Shown here: positions 8,094-15,900 of the stretch, in pieces
Position numbering within the stretch: the stretch's first letter is position 1
How the letters are laid out: each line of letters begins with the position of its first letter
Assembly: GCF_000733295.1 (NCBI RefSeq)
Contig: NZ_JPMI01000298.1
Coordinates: forward strand, 25,561 to 89,560
Length of the DNA: 64,000 bases
Direction: 5' to 3'
From: Archangium violaceum Cb vi76
Lineage (GTDB): Bacteria; Myxococcota; Myxococcia; Myxococcales; Myxococcaceae
Translations under genes and position numbers: made by a program
Notes under the pieces: generated by a model
Database searches by the model: none
What the model saw: the letters and a program-made list of their open reading frames with translations, nothing else
Told to the model about the DNA's origin: nothing

Positions 8094-8606
8094 GTGTCCG
8101 AGTCCGATCCCCGGAAAGATCCCCGCTTCCGTCCCTTCCGCGCCGCCGCCTATGGCCTCTACATCGCCGTGGTGTCCGCCTTCTGCATCGCGGTCATCAT
8201 CGGCGTGACGCGCTCGGTGCGGGCCATGACTCCGGAGAAGAAGCCCGCCGAGGAGCAGGTGCTGTCCTACCGGGAGTGCCTCGACGCGGCGGACTCGCTC
8301 TGGTCCCAGCTCGAGTCCGAGCGCGAGAAGCTGGTGCGCATCTCACCGGCCCGCGATGTGGACAAGGAGTGGCTCACGTTCCGCACCCACTGGTTGCAGG
8401 GCATGCGCGACACCGAGGCCCGGTGCGCGCTCGAGTCCCGCGACCGCGCCCACCTCAAGGAGGTCTTCCGCCGCCTGGAGGATGTACAGGACCTCTACTC
8501 CATCCACGCCGTGCAGTACGCCGGCGAGGTGGGCGGCGTGGTGGACGCCCTGCGCGGCGCCTTCTCCACGGCTCGAAAGAACCCCGCCGCGGGCCGGCTG
8601 CCCTGA
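8094..8606 (+). CDS. Hypothetical single-pass membrane protein
   Basis: 170 residues with a GTG start. A basic N-terminus leads into one membrane helix (about residues 20-42, YGLYIAVVSAFCIAVIIGV). The rest is a charged, mostly helical soluble domain with two Cys residues (YRECLDAADSLW and TEARCALESR) and many Glu/Arg heptads. No known family was recognised. It is divergent from the RT gene; the 227 bp between them hold the candidate RT RNA and presumably both promoters. It ends 13 bp before the convergent FHA gene. It resembles small conserved myxobacterial membrane proteins with no assigned function. Confidence 0.7.
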   Translation: MSESDPRKDPRFRPFRAAAYGLYIAVVSAFCIAVIIGVTRSVRAMTPEKKPAEEQVLSYRECLDAADSLWSQLESEREKLVRISPARDVDKEWLTFRTHWLQGMRDTEARCALESRDRAHLKEVFRRLEDVQDLYSIHAVQYAGEVGGVVDALRGAFSTARKNPAAGRLP

Positions 8607-8619
8607 GCGGGGCTCCTCG

Positions 8620-9159
8620 CTACCCGCCCCGGTAGGGCCCCTTGGCTCCCTTGGCGGCCGGGGTCCCGTGCAGCCGCACGTGCAGCGTGTCCGTCACCAG
8701 GTACCAGAACTGGACATTGCCGAAGCTGAGGATGTCCCCGTCCTTGAGCGTGGTCTCGCGGGTACCGAGCGTGCTGCCGTTGAGGAAGGTGCCGTTGGTG
8801 GAGCCGGTGTCCTGCACGGTGCAGCGGCCCTGGGGCTCGTTCCAGCGCAGCACGGCGTGGCGCTTGGACACCGAGGCGTCGTCGATGAACAGCTCGCAGT
8901 CCGGCAGCCGTCCCACGCTGAGCTCCTCCACGCGGGCCAGCGGGGGGAGGGTGGTGATGAGCAGGTCCTCGAACTCGAAGAGGAGCGAGAGCATGCCCTG
9001 TTCAATGGCGTCGGCGGAGGCCACGCGGGTGGGCTCGAGCGCGGCGGACGAGGGCCGTCCGGGGGCGCGCTGGATGAGGACGAAGGGGCCCAATTGACGG
9101 CGGAAGGCCCCGATGGACAATGACGCGCCGAGCGCGCGCAGCTCCTGGATGGACAGCAC
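8620..9159 (-). CDS. FHA-domain protein
   Basis: 179 residues with a GTG start and no clear ribosome site. The C-terminal half (about residues 75-160) is a forkhead-associated domain: SVGRLPDCELFIDD, the phosphothreonine-binding SVSKRHAVL, DTGSTNGTFLNG, then LKDGDILSFG. The N-terminal about 70 residues show no recognised domain. FHA domains bind phosphothreonine peptides and usually act with Ser/Thr kinases, which myxobacteria have in large numbers. No kinase gene is adjacent, so the partner is unknown. Confidence 0.88.
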   Translation of the reverse strand: MLSIQELRALGASLSIGAFRRQLGPFVLIQRAPGRPSSAALEPTRVASADAIEQGMLSLLFEFEDLLITTLPPLARVEELSVGRLPDCELFIDDASVSKRHAVLRWNEPQGRCTVQDTGSTNGTFLNGSTLGTRETTLKDGDILSFGNVQFWYLVTDTLHVRLHGTPAAKGAKGPYRGG

Positions 9160-9237
9160 GGCGCGGCAGCATGCCAGAAGTCCGGCGGGACGGGCGGGCG
9201 GAAGATGCGCCGAAGCGGGGGCGGACGGCGGGTTTCG

Positions 9238-9267
9238 TTGACCGGCCAGTCAAACGTCCTTTACAGT
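9238..9267 (+). promoter_or_regulatory. Sigma-70-like promoter for greA
   Basis: TTGACC (9238-9243) and TACAGT (9262-9267) are separated by 18 bases, a good match to the housekeeping consensus in an otherwise GC-rich stretch. It lies about 90 bp upstream of the greA start codon in the divergent FHA-greA region. Assigned by pattern only. Confidence 0.5.
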
Positions 9268-9355
9268 TTCCCTTTCGGCCCGGGCGCCGCCATCGTTGAA
9301 GCGCGGTGGCTGGGGCCCCAGCGTTCACCTGTTGCCGTGGGAAGGAGTCGTGTCG

Positions 9356-9868
9356 ATGAGTGGGAGCGGGAACATTCCAATGACCCCGTCGGGTCTGCGG
9401 AAGCTGAAGGCGGAGCTGAAGCACCTTCAGACCGTCGAGCGCGGGAAGATCTCCCGGGAGATCGAAGTGGCGCGCGCGCACGGGGACCTGCGGGAGAACG
9501 CCGAGTACCACGCGGCCAAGGAGAAGCAGTCCCACATCGAGGGGCGCATCCTGGACCTCAACGACTGGATCGCCCGGGCCGAGGTGATCGACCCGGCGAA
9601 GCTGGGCGGGGACAAGGTCGTCTTCGGTGCCACGGTGGACCTGCTGGACATGGAGTCGGACAAGACGGTCACCTACCGGCTGGTGGGCGAGCTGGAGGCG
9701 GACCTGAAGAAGCGGTGGATCGCCGTGACGTCGCCGGTGGCCCGGGCGCTGATTGGCAAGAAGGTGGGCGACGTCGCCACCGTGCAGAGCCCCGGCGGCA
9801 CCCGCGAGTACGAGGTCCAGGAGGTCCGCTTCGAGGACCCGCAGGAAGACGCGCCGGCGGAAGGCTGA
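9356..9868 (+). CDS. greA: Transcription elongation factor GreA
   Basis: 170 residues. The start ATG 9356 follows a GGAAGGAG site, and the protein from there (MSGSGNIPMTPSGLRKLKAE) matches the family's usual start. The N-terminal coiled coil has the conserved tip region (GDLRENAEYHAAKEKQ), which enters the RNA polymerase secondary channel and stimulates cleavage of backtracked transcripts. The C-terminal FKBP-like domain ends in the SPGGTREYEVQEVRF strand region. Full length for the family. It is followed by recG about 110 bp downstream on the same strand. Confidence 0.96.
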   Translation: MSGSGNIPMTPSGLRKLKAELKHLQTVERGKISREIEVARAHGDLRENAEYHAAKEKQSHIEGRILDLNDWIARAEVIDPAKLGGDKVVFGATVDLLDMESDKTVTYRLVGELEADLKKRWIAVTSPVARALIGKKVGDVATVQSPGGTREYEVQEVRFEDPQEDAPAEG

Positions 9869-9980
9869 AGACAGCTCGAGGCCAGGCGGGCGGGGGAGCG
9901 GGCGCGAGCTCGTTCCCCCGTGTCGTTCTGGTGGGCGGAGAGAAGGCCGCGCCTTAGGATGAAACGCTCGGATCCTGCCT

Positions 9981-12860
9981 GTGAACCATCCGCTGACCAG
10001 TCTCGTTGGACCGTTGCGTTACGCGTGCCGGAGTGACTTCGCCCATCTGTCGACGGTGAAGGACCTGCGGAGTCTGTTGGAGCGCGCGCTGGCGGGGGCG
10101 ACGGGGGTGGACGGGGAGGCGTTGAAGCAGTTGAGGGCGGCGTTGCCGCACGTGGACCATCCGGCGCCTGAGCGGCGCAAGGAGGCGCTGAGGAGGGTGC
10201 TGGCGGGGCTGAAGCTGAGCGGGGTGCCACTGCCCGACGAGCTGGCCCAGGTCGCGAGCGCGGCGCCCCCAATGCCCGCCGGTGCCACCCCATCCGCCCC
10301 AGTGCCCCCATCCCCCACCGTGCCCAAATCCCCTCGCCCTCCGGGAGAGGAGCCCCCCGTCGTTCAAAGGGGGGGCAAGGCCCCCCGGGGTGAGGGTATC
10401 GAGTCCCCCAGGTTGAACCGCTCCCCTCTCCCCCTGGGAGAGGGACGGGGTGAGGGTCGTCGCGAGCTCGTGCCCGAGTGGAAATCGCGAACCCCGGCAC
10501 CTCCGCCCCCGGGAAACCGGGGCGCGATGTCCCCGACCGCCGCCGAGGGCACCCAGCCGCCACTCGCGAGCCGCCCGGCCCCGGCGAGACCCACGCCCCC
10601 CATCCTCGCGCGGAGCGCCACGAAGCCCGCGGCCTCCACGCCACCCGAGGCGCCCCCGGCTCCCGAGGAGAAACCCGCCGCGAAGCGCAAGAAGAAGAAG
10701 GCGGCGAAGGGGCAGGAGGAGTCGCGAGCGGAGGCGAAGCTGCTGTCGATCGCGCCGCGCTCGGGGCCGTTGGCGATTCCGCTGAAGACGATGGGCAAGC
10801 GGTTGGGCCCGAGGCTGTTGGCGGCGCTGAACAAGAAGGGGCTGAAGCGGGTGGGGGACATCCTCTTCCTGCTGCCGCGCTGCTACGAGGATCGGCGCAA
10901 GCTGCAGACGATCGCCGAGCTGATGCCGGGCGAGCGTGGGGTGACGGTGGGCGTGGTGAAGATGGCGGACTTCGTGCCGAGCCGGACGGGCAAGCGCTAC
11001 TTCCGGGCGGTGGTGGCGGACCGCTCGGGGAGCATCGCGGCGACGTACTTCAACGCGGGCCCGTGGCTGAAGGCGCGCTTCCCGGTGGGCAAGCGGCTGG
11101 TGCTGTCCGGCGAGGTGCGCGCGTCGCTGTCGGGGCGCGAGATGGCGCACCCGGAGATCGAGCCGGCGGAGGACCTCGAGGTGTCCTCGGTGCACTTCAA
11201 CCGCATCGTCCCGGTGTATCCGGGGTTCGAGCGGGGGGACCAGCGCATGTTCCGGGAGCTGGCCTCGGTGGTGAGCGAGTCCTACGCGCAGCACGTGGAG
11301 GAGCCGCTGCCCGAGAGCCTGCGCCGGAAGCTGGAGCTGATGACGCTGACGGAGGCGCTCAAGGCCCTCCACTTCCCGGCGGGGGACGCGGATCCGGAGA
11401 TGCTGGACCGGCACCTGAGCCCGGCGCACCGGCGGCTGGCGTTCGACGAGCTCTTCTTCCTGCAGCTCGGCATGGGGCTGAAGCGGCAGGGGGTGAAGAC
11501 GGAGAAGGGCATCACCTTCGACGTGTCGGCGCCGCGGTTGGAGAAGGCGCGCGGGGCATTGCCCTTCCAGCTCACGGGGGCGCAGAAGAAGGTCATCGAG
11601 GAGATCGCCCAGGACATGGGCGCGGCCGAGCCGATGAACCGGCTGGTGCAGGGCGACGTGGGCTCGGGGAAGACGGCGGTGGCGGTGGTGGCGGCGCTGG
11701 TGGCGTTGCAGGACGGCTACCAGGTGGCGGTGATGGCGCCCACGGAGATCCTCGCCGAGCAGCACGAGCGCACGTTCCGCAAGCTGCTGGAGCCCCTGGG
11801 CTACAAGGTGGGGCTGGTGAGCGCGGCGGGGACGGCGAAGCGCAAGCGCGAGGTGCGCGAGGCGGTGGCGCGAGGGGAGATCCACCTGGCGGTGGGCACG
11901 CACGCGCTCATCCAGCAGGACGTGGGCTTCGAGAAGCTGGGCTTCGTCGTCATCGACGAGCAGCACCGCTTCGGCGTGTTGCAGCGGCACACGCTGATGA
12001 GCAAGGGCGTGTCGCCGGACGTGCTGGTGATGACGGCCACGCCCATTCCGCGCACGCTGGCGATGACGCTGTACGGGGACCTGGACGTGTCCATCATCGA
12101 CGAGCTGCCGCCGGGGCGCACGCCGGTGAAGACGCGCGTCTTCAACGACAAGCAGCGGGCGCGCGTGTACGAGGCGGTGGCGTCCGAGGTGCAGAAGGGC
12201 CACCAGGCCTACGTGGTGTACCCGCTGGTGGAGGAGTCGGAGAAGCTGGACCTGGAGGACGCCACGCGCGGCGCGGACAAGCTGCGCCAGGTGTTCCCTG
12301 GCGTGGAGGTGGGGTTGCTCCACGGGCGGATGAAGCCCGAGGAGAAGGACCTCGTCATGGAGGCCTTCCGGGCCGGCACCATCCAGGTGCTCGTGTGCAC
12401 CACGGTGGTGGAGGTGGGCGTGGATGTGCCCAACGCCTCGGTGATGGTCATCGAGTCCGCGGAGCGCTTCGGCCTGTCGCAGCTGCACCAGCTGCGCGGC
12501 CGGGTGGGGCGCGGAGCGGCGGTGAGCTTCTGCTTCCTCGTGGCCAACCTCGCGCGCTCCTCCATGGACTCCTCGGAGCGGCTCGGGGTGATGGAGCACA
12601 GCAGCGACGGCTTCGTCATCGCGCAGAAGGACCTGGAGATCCGCGGCCCGGGTGAGTTCCTCGGCACGCGGCAGAGCGGCCTGCCGGAGCTGGCGGTGGC
12701 CAACCTCGCGCGCGATGGAGATCTGCTGTCGCTGGCGCAGCAGGAGGCGCGGCGCATCCTCGCGAGGGATCCGAAGCTCGCCGCCCCCGAGCACCAGGCG
12801 CTGGTGAAGGCGCTCGAGGAGCGCTGGGAGGGGCGGCTGGCCCTCGCGCGCGTGGGCTGA
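9981..12860 (+). CDS. recG: ATP-dependent DNA helicase RecG
   Basis: 959 residues, longer than the roughly 690-residue family norm because of an N-terminal extension of about 260 residues. From about residue 270 the protein is canonical RecG: a wedge/OB domain (KKGLKRVGDILFLLPRCYEDR), then Walker A GDVGSGKTAVA (near 557), DEQH box VIDEQHRFG (near 659), TATPIPRTLAMTL, and the C-terminal LHQLRGRVGRG and FLGTRQSG motifs. RecG remodels stalled forks and branches Holliday junctions. The extension is Pro/Ala/Lys-rich and contains a palindromic repeat translated in frame (about residues 116-160). The start is GTG with no strong ribosome site. A convergent terminator follows at once. Confidence 0.95.
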   Translation: MNHPLTSLVGPLRYACRSDFAHLSTVKDLRSLLERALAGATGVDGEALKQLRAALPHVDHPAPERRKEALRRVLAGLKLSGVPLPDELAQVASAAPPMPAGATPSAPVPPSPTVPKSPRPPGEEPPVVQRGGKAPRGEGIESPRLNRSPLPLGEGRGEGRRELVPEWKSRTPAPPPPGNRGAMSPTAAEGTQPPLASRPAPARPTPPILARSATKPAASTPPEAPPAPEEKPAAKRKKKKAAKGQEESRAEAKLLSIAPRSGPLAIPLKTMGKRLGPRLLAALNKKGLKRVGDILFLLPRCYEDRRKLQTIAELMPGERGVTVGVVKMADFVPSRTGKRYFRAVVADRSGSIAATYFNAGPWLKARFPVGKRLVLSGEVRASLSGREMAHPEIEPAEDLEVSSVHFNRIVPVYPGFERGDQRMFRELASVVSESYAQHVEEPLPESLRRKLELMTLTEALKALHFPAGDADPEMLDRHLSPAHRRLAFDELFFLQLGMGLKRQGVKTEKGITFDVSAPRLEKARGALPFQLTGAQKKVIEEIAQDMGAAEPMNRLVQGDVGSGKTAVAVVAALVALQDGYQVAVMAPTEILAEQHERTFRKLLEPLGYKVGLVSAAGTAKRKREVREAVARGEIHLAVGTHALIQQDVGFEKLGFVVIDEQHRFGVLQRHTLMSKGVSPDVLVMTATPIPRTLAMTLYGDLDVSIIDELPPGRTPVKTRVFNDKQRARVYEAVASEVQKGHQAYVVYPLVEESEKLDLEDATRGADKLRQVFPGVEVGLLHGRMKPEEKDLVMEAFRAGTIQVLVCTTVVEVGVDVPNASVMVIESAERFGLSQLHQLRGRVGRGAAVSFCFLVANLARSSMDSSERLGVMEHSSDGFVIAQKDLEIRGPGEFLGTRQSGLPELAVANLARDGDLLSLAQQEARRILARDPKLAAPEHQALVKALEERWEGRLALARVG
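10328..10397 (+). repeat. Degenerate palindromic repeat copy inside recG
   Basis: This is a longer, diverged member of the same repeat family as 10421-10458. It opens with CCCTCGCCCTCCGGGAGAGG, contains a second inverted pair (CCCCCCGTC against GGGGGGGC) and closes with GGGGTGAGGGTATCGAG. It lies in frame in the recG linker and is translated without a stop. Confidence 0.55.
10421..10458 (+). repeat. Palindromic repeat (REP-like) in frame within recG
   Basis: The core is CCCCTCTCCCCCTGGGAGAG followed by GGACGGGGTGAGGGT. The CTCTCCC/GGGAGAG arms are palindromic. It is translated as SPLPLGEGRGEG, a peptide often produced when this type of repeat sits inside genes. A near-identical copy lies outside genes at 45415-45447. 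Confidence 0.75.
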
Positions 12861-12870
12861 GCGGGGGCTG

Positions 12871-12904
12871 AAAAAGAAGAGGGGTGGCCCGGAGGCCACC
12901 CCTC
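12871..12904 (-). terminator. Intrinsic terminator for the M36 protease gene
   Basis: GAGGGGTGGCC and GGCCACCCCTC form an 11-bp perfect stem with a 4-base loop (12879-12904). On the minus strand the stem is followed by TTCTTTTTC, a good U-tract. It lies 30 bp past the protease stop codon. In the recG direction the T-run is weak, but the stem could still help. Confidence 0.85.
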
Positions 12905-12934
12905 GTTCAACAGGGCCTCAGGCCCGCGGTTGGA

Positions 12935-15900
12935 CTACCCGCGGCCGAAGGTGCGGCGGCGCGAGAAGAGCAGGCCGGCGCCGAGCAGCAGCATCGACAC
13001 CATGGTGCTCTGGCCGGAGCCGCCCGTGCTGGAGCAGCCCATGCCACCACTCTGCTCCTTCGGCACGTCCACCGTCACCTGGTTCGTGGCGGACGCCTTG
13101 CCATCGGACACCGTCAGCTCGAAGACGAGCGTGGCGCCATCCTTGGACTTCGGCGACACGAAGCTGGTGACCGCGCCATCCGTCGAGGTGAGCGTGACGG
13201 ACGGACCGGACACCTGCCTCCACTGGTAGGTGAGCGTGTTGCCGTCCGGATCCGTGGAGCCGGTGCCATCGAGCGTGATGGTGTCACCCGCCACGCTGCC
13301 GCCGGAGCTCTTCCGGGCCAGCGCAGTGGGCGTGCGGTTGACGTCCGTCACCGTGACCAGGGCCGTGACGGCCTCGCTCTCGGCGCCATCCGCGTCCTTC
13401 GCGATCAGGCTGAAGGTCACCAGGGTCTCACCCAGCACCTCGGGCGCGGTGAAGCTCAGCGTGGCGGTGTCGGCACCCGACAGCTCCACGCGCGGGCCAC
13501 CCGTCTGCACCCACCGGTAGCTGAGCGCGTCGTCGTCGGCGTCCGAGCCCTCGGCCGTGAGCGTGACGCTGCTCCGCTCCTCCACCGTCATCTCGTTGAG
13601 CCCCTTGACCACGGGGTGACGGTTGGACTTCTTGATGGTCACCGTGACGATGTCCTCACCCACCAGCTCGTTGGTCTGGGCGAGCAGGAGGAACACCAGC
13701 TCCGTGTCCTCCTTCACGTCCGGGGCGGTGAAGGTCGTCTCGAGCGCGCCATCATCCTTCAGCGCCACCTCCGGGCCACTCAACTGGAACCAGAGGGAGC
13801 CGAGCACGAGGTCCCCGTCCGGATCCGTCACGGAGCCCGAGAGGGTCACGGTGCTGCGGCTGGCGGCCTCGAAGTCCGCACCCGCCTCCACCACGGGGTC
13901 GTGATCCGTGAGCACATAGAGGGTGACGTTGGCCGGGGCGCTGTTCTCCTTGCCGTCGTTGACCACGAGCTGGAAGACGAACGTCTCGCTGTTGGCCACG
14001 CGGGGCGTGAAGGTGGGCCTGGCCGTGGTGGCGTCCGTGAGCGTCACGGGAGGTCCGGACAGCTGGGTCCACGTGTAGGTGAGCGCGTCACCATCCGGAT
14101 CGAAGCTGCCGCTGCCATCGAGCTGCACCGTCGTGTACACCTTGGCACCCGTGGTCGGGTCCAAGGTGAAGTTGGCCACGGCCTGCGGACCCTTGCCCGA
14201 GTTGGCCACCGGGCGGCGGTTGCACACGAGGGTGGAGGGATCACCCGCGGGACCCTCGAAGGTCTCGCGGACGGGGCCGCCGAAGGGCAGCTGACTGGCA
14301 TCGATGCCGGCGAACTCCAGGTCGTCCACGTCCAGACCGTGCGCGCCCACGCCCGGATCGGAGCCGATCCGGAAGCGGAACTGCACGCGCTTGCCCGCCA
14401 GCTCGCGGCCGAAGTTCAGCTCCGCCGACTCGAAAGCCGGGAAGGCCGCGCTCAGGGCGGTGTAGCCGGGGAGCCCATCGAGCGGGTTGGTGGCGGACCC
14501 ATCACCGATGAGGCCGGTGTAGCCCGGGTCCACCTCGTAGGCGGCGACGTTGTGCCACACGATGCCATCGGTGGTGACCTCCACCGTGGCGCCGTCGAAC
14601 CAGAGCTCTTCGTAGTTCCCGTTGTCGGTCTCGAAGGAGTAGCGGTACTTGTAGCGGAAGATGAAGTCCGCGTCCTCACGCACCTGCACCCAGGGCGAGG
14701 TGAGCGCGATGTCGGCGGTGAAAGGCAGGTTGCGGCCGTTCCAGTAGTGGTTGCCCTTCTCCTCCACGCGCTGCCAGGGCTGCTCCGGGCCGGAGCCCAT
14801 GACGGACGAGGTCCAAGCGGTCGTCTGGCCTTCCACTGTGTCCAGATCGCTGTTGCCCGCGGACTCGTCGGTGTTGACGAGGCCGTTGTAGCCCACTGAC
14901 TTCGACGCGTCCGGGAGCGAGGGCCCATCGAGCGTCAGGGTGATGCCGGCGCGGGGCTCGGTGCCGGTGGTGCTCATCAGCTTGAGCGCCAGCTTCCCGG
15001 TCGCCGTCTGCCCGGGCGCCAGGGGCGGGAAGGCGATCGTGTTGCCCGAGGGCGTCTCGAAGGTGGCGGTGGCGCCGGTGGTGGCGAGCGTGGCGTTGAA
15101 GGCGCTGGTGGTGTCCCCGCCCACGTTGCGCAGGGTGACGGTGAGGTAGCCCGTCTCGCCCACGTCCAGCACGCCGTCCTGGTCACACCCCTCGAGGGTG
15201 TCGTCCAGCCTGATGCTTACCACCTCCAGGGTGTTGCCGGTCTGGTAGCTCTCCACGACGCCGATGAAGTCCTGGGAGTCGCGGTCCGGCGCCTTGGCGC
15301 CGAAGCCCATGCCGCGCCTGGCGAAGGCATTGACGAAGCGCGTGTAGTCCGCGGCATCCGACGCCTTGGCCACCGACAGGAGCGCGTCACGCGCCTCGAT
15401 GTAGGTGGGGCTCGACGGGGTGGCCTTGTAGGCGGCCACCAGGTACTGCTTCATCCGGCGCTCCGCCTCCGCGAAGGGGTAGGCGTTGAGCAGCGAGGCG
15501 TAGCACTCCCACAGCATGGTGGCCCACACCTCGCCACCGTTGTGGACCTCGGAGTTGATCCGGCCGTCCCCCTGGAACGCCACGGGGTGCGTGTCCGGCA
15601 GCGGATTGCCGTTGGCGATGTGCTTGAAGGTGAGGGCGTTCTTCTCGAACGAGGTGGAGTACGGGACGCGGCGGATGCCGTAGTAGGCACCGGGCACGCC
15701 GGGGCCGCTGGTGACGTAGGCGGACACCGTGTAGACGCCCTGGAAGAGATTGTTGTCGGCGACCGTCCGGTCCGAATCGCGCACCTGCATCATCAGGGCG
15801 TGGAAGTCGCCCCAGCCCTCGCCCATCGCGCCGCCCTGGTAGTTGACCAGGCCGTTGGCGTCACCGATGAGGCGGTTGCTGATGTAGTGACCCCACTCGT

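Noticed and set aside
9954..12899. Very long open frame antisense to recG, and similar ones antisense to the glycosidase (2607-4718) and the subtilase (25789-32124)
   Set aside because: They are low-complexity translations rich in Arg, His, Gly and Ala, as expected on the opposite strand of strongly GC-biased codons. None shows a family motif, while the sense genes are unambiguous.
12935..12960. GlyGly-CTERM/rhombosortase tail on the M36 protease
   Set aside because: The Gly-Cys-Ser-rich segment, hydrophobic helix and Arg-rich end fit the MYXO-CTERM type better, and no rhombosortase-like gene is seen.
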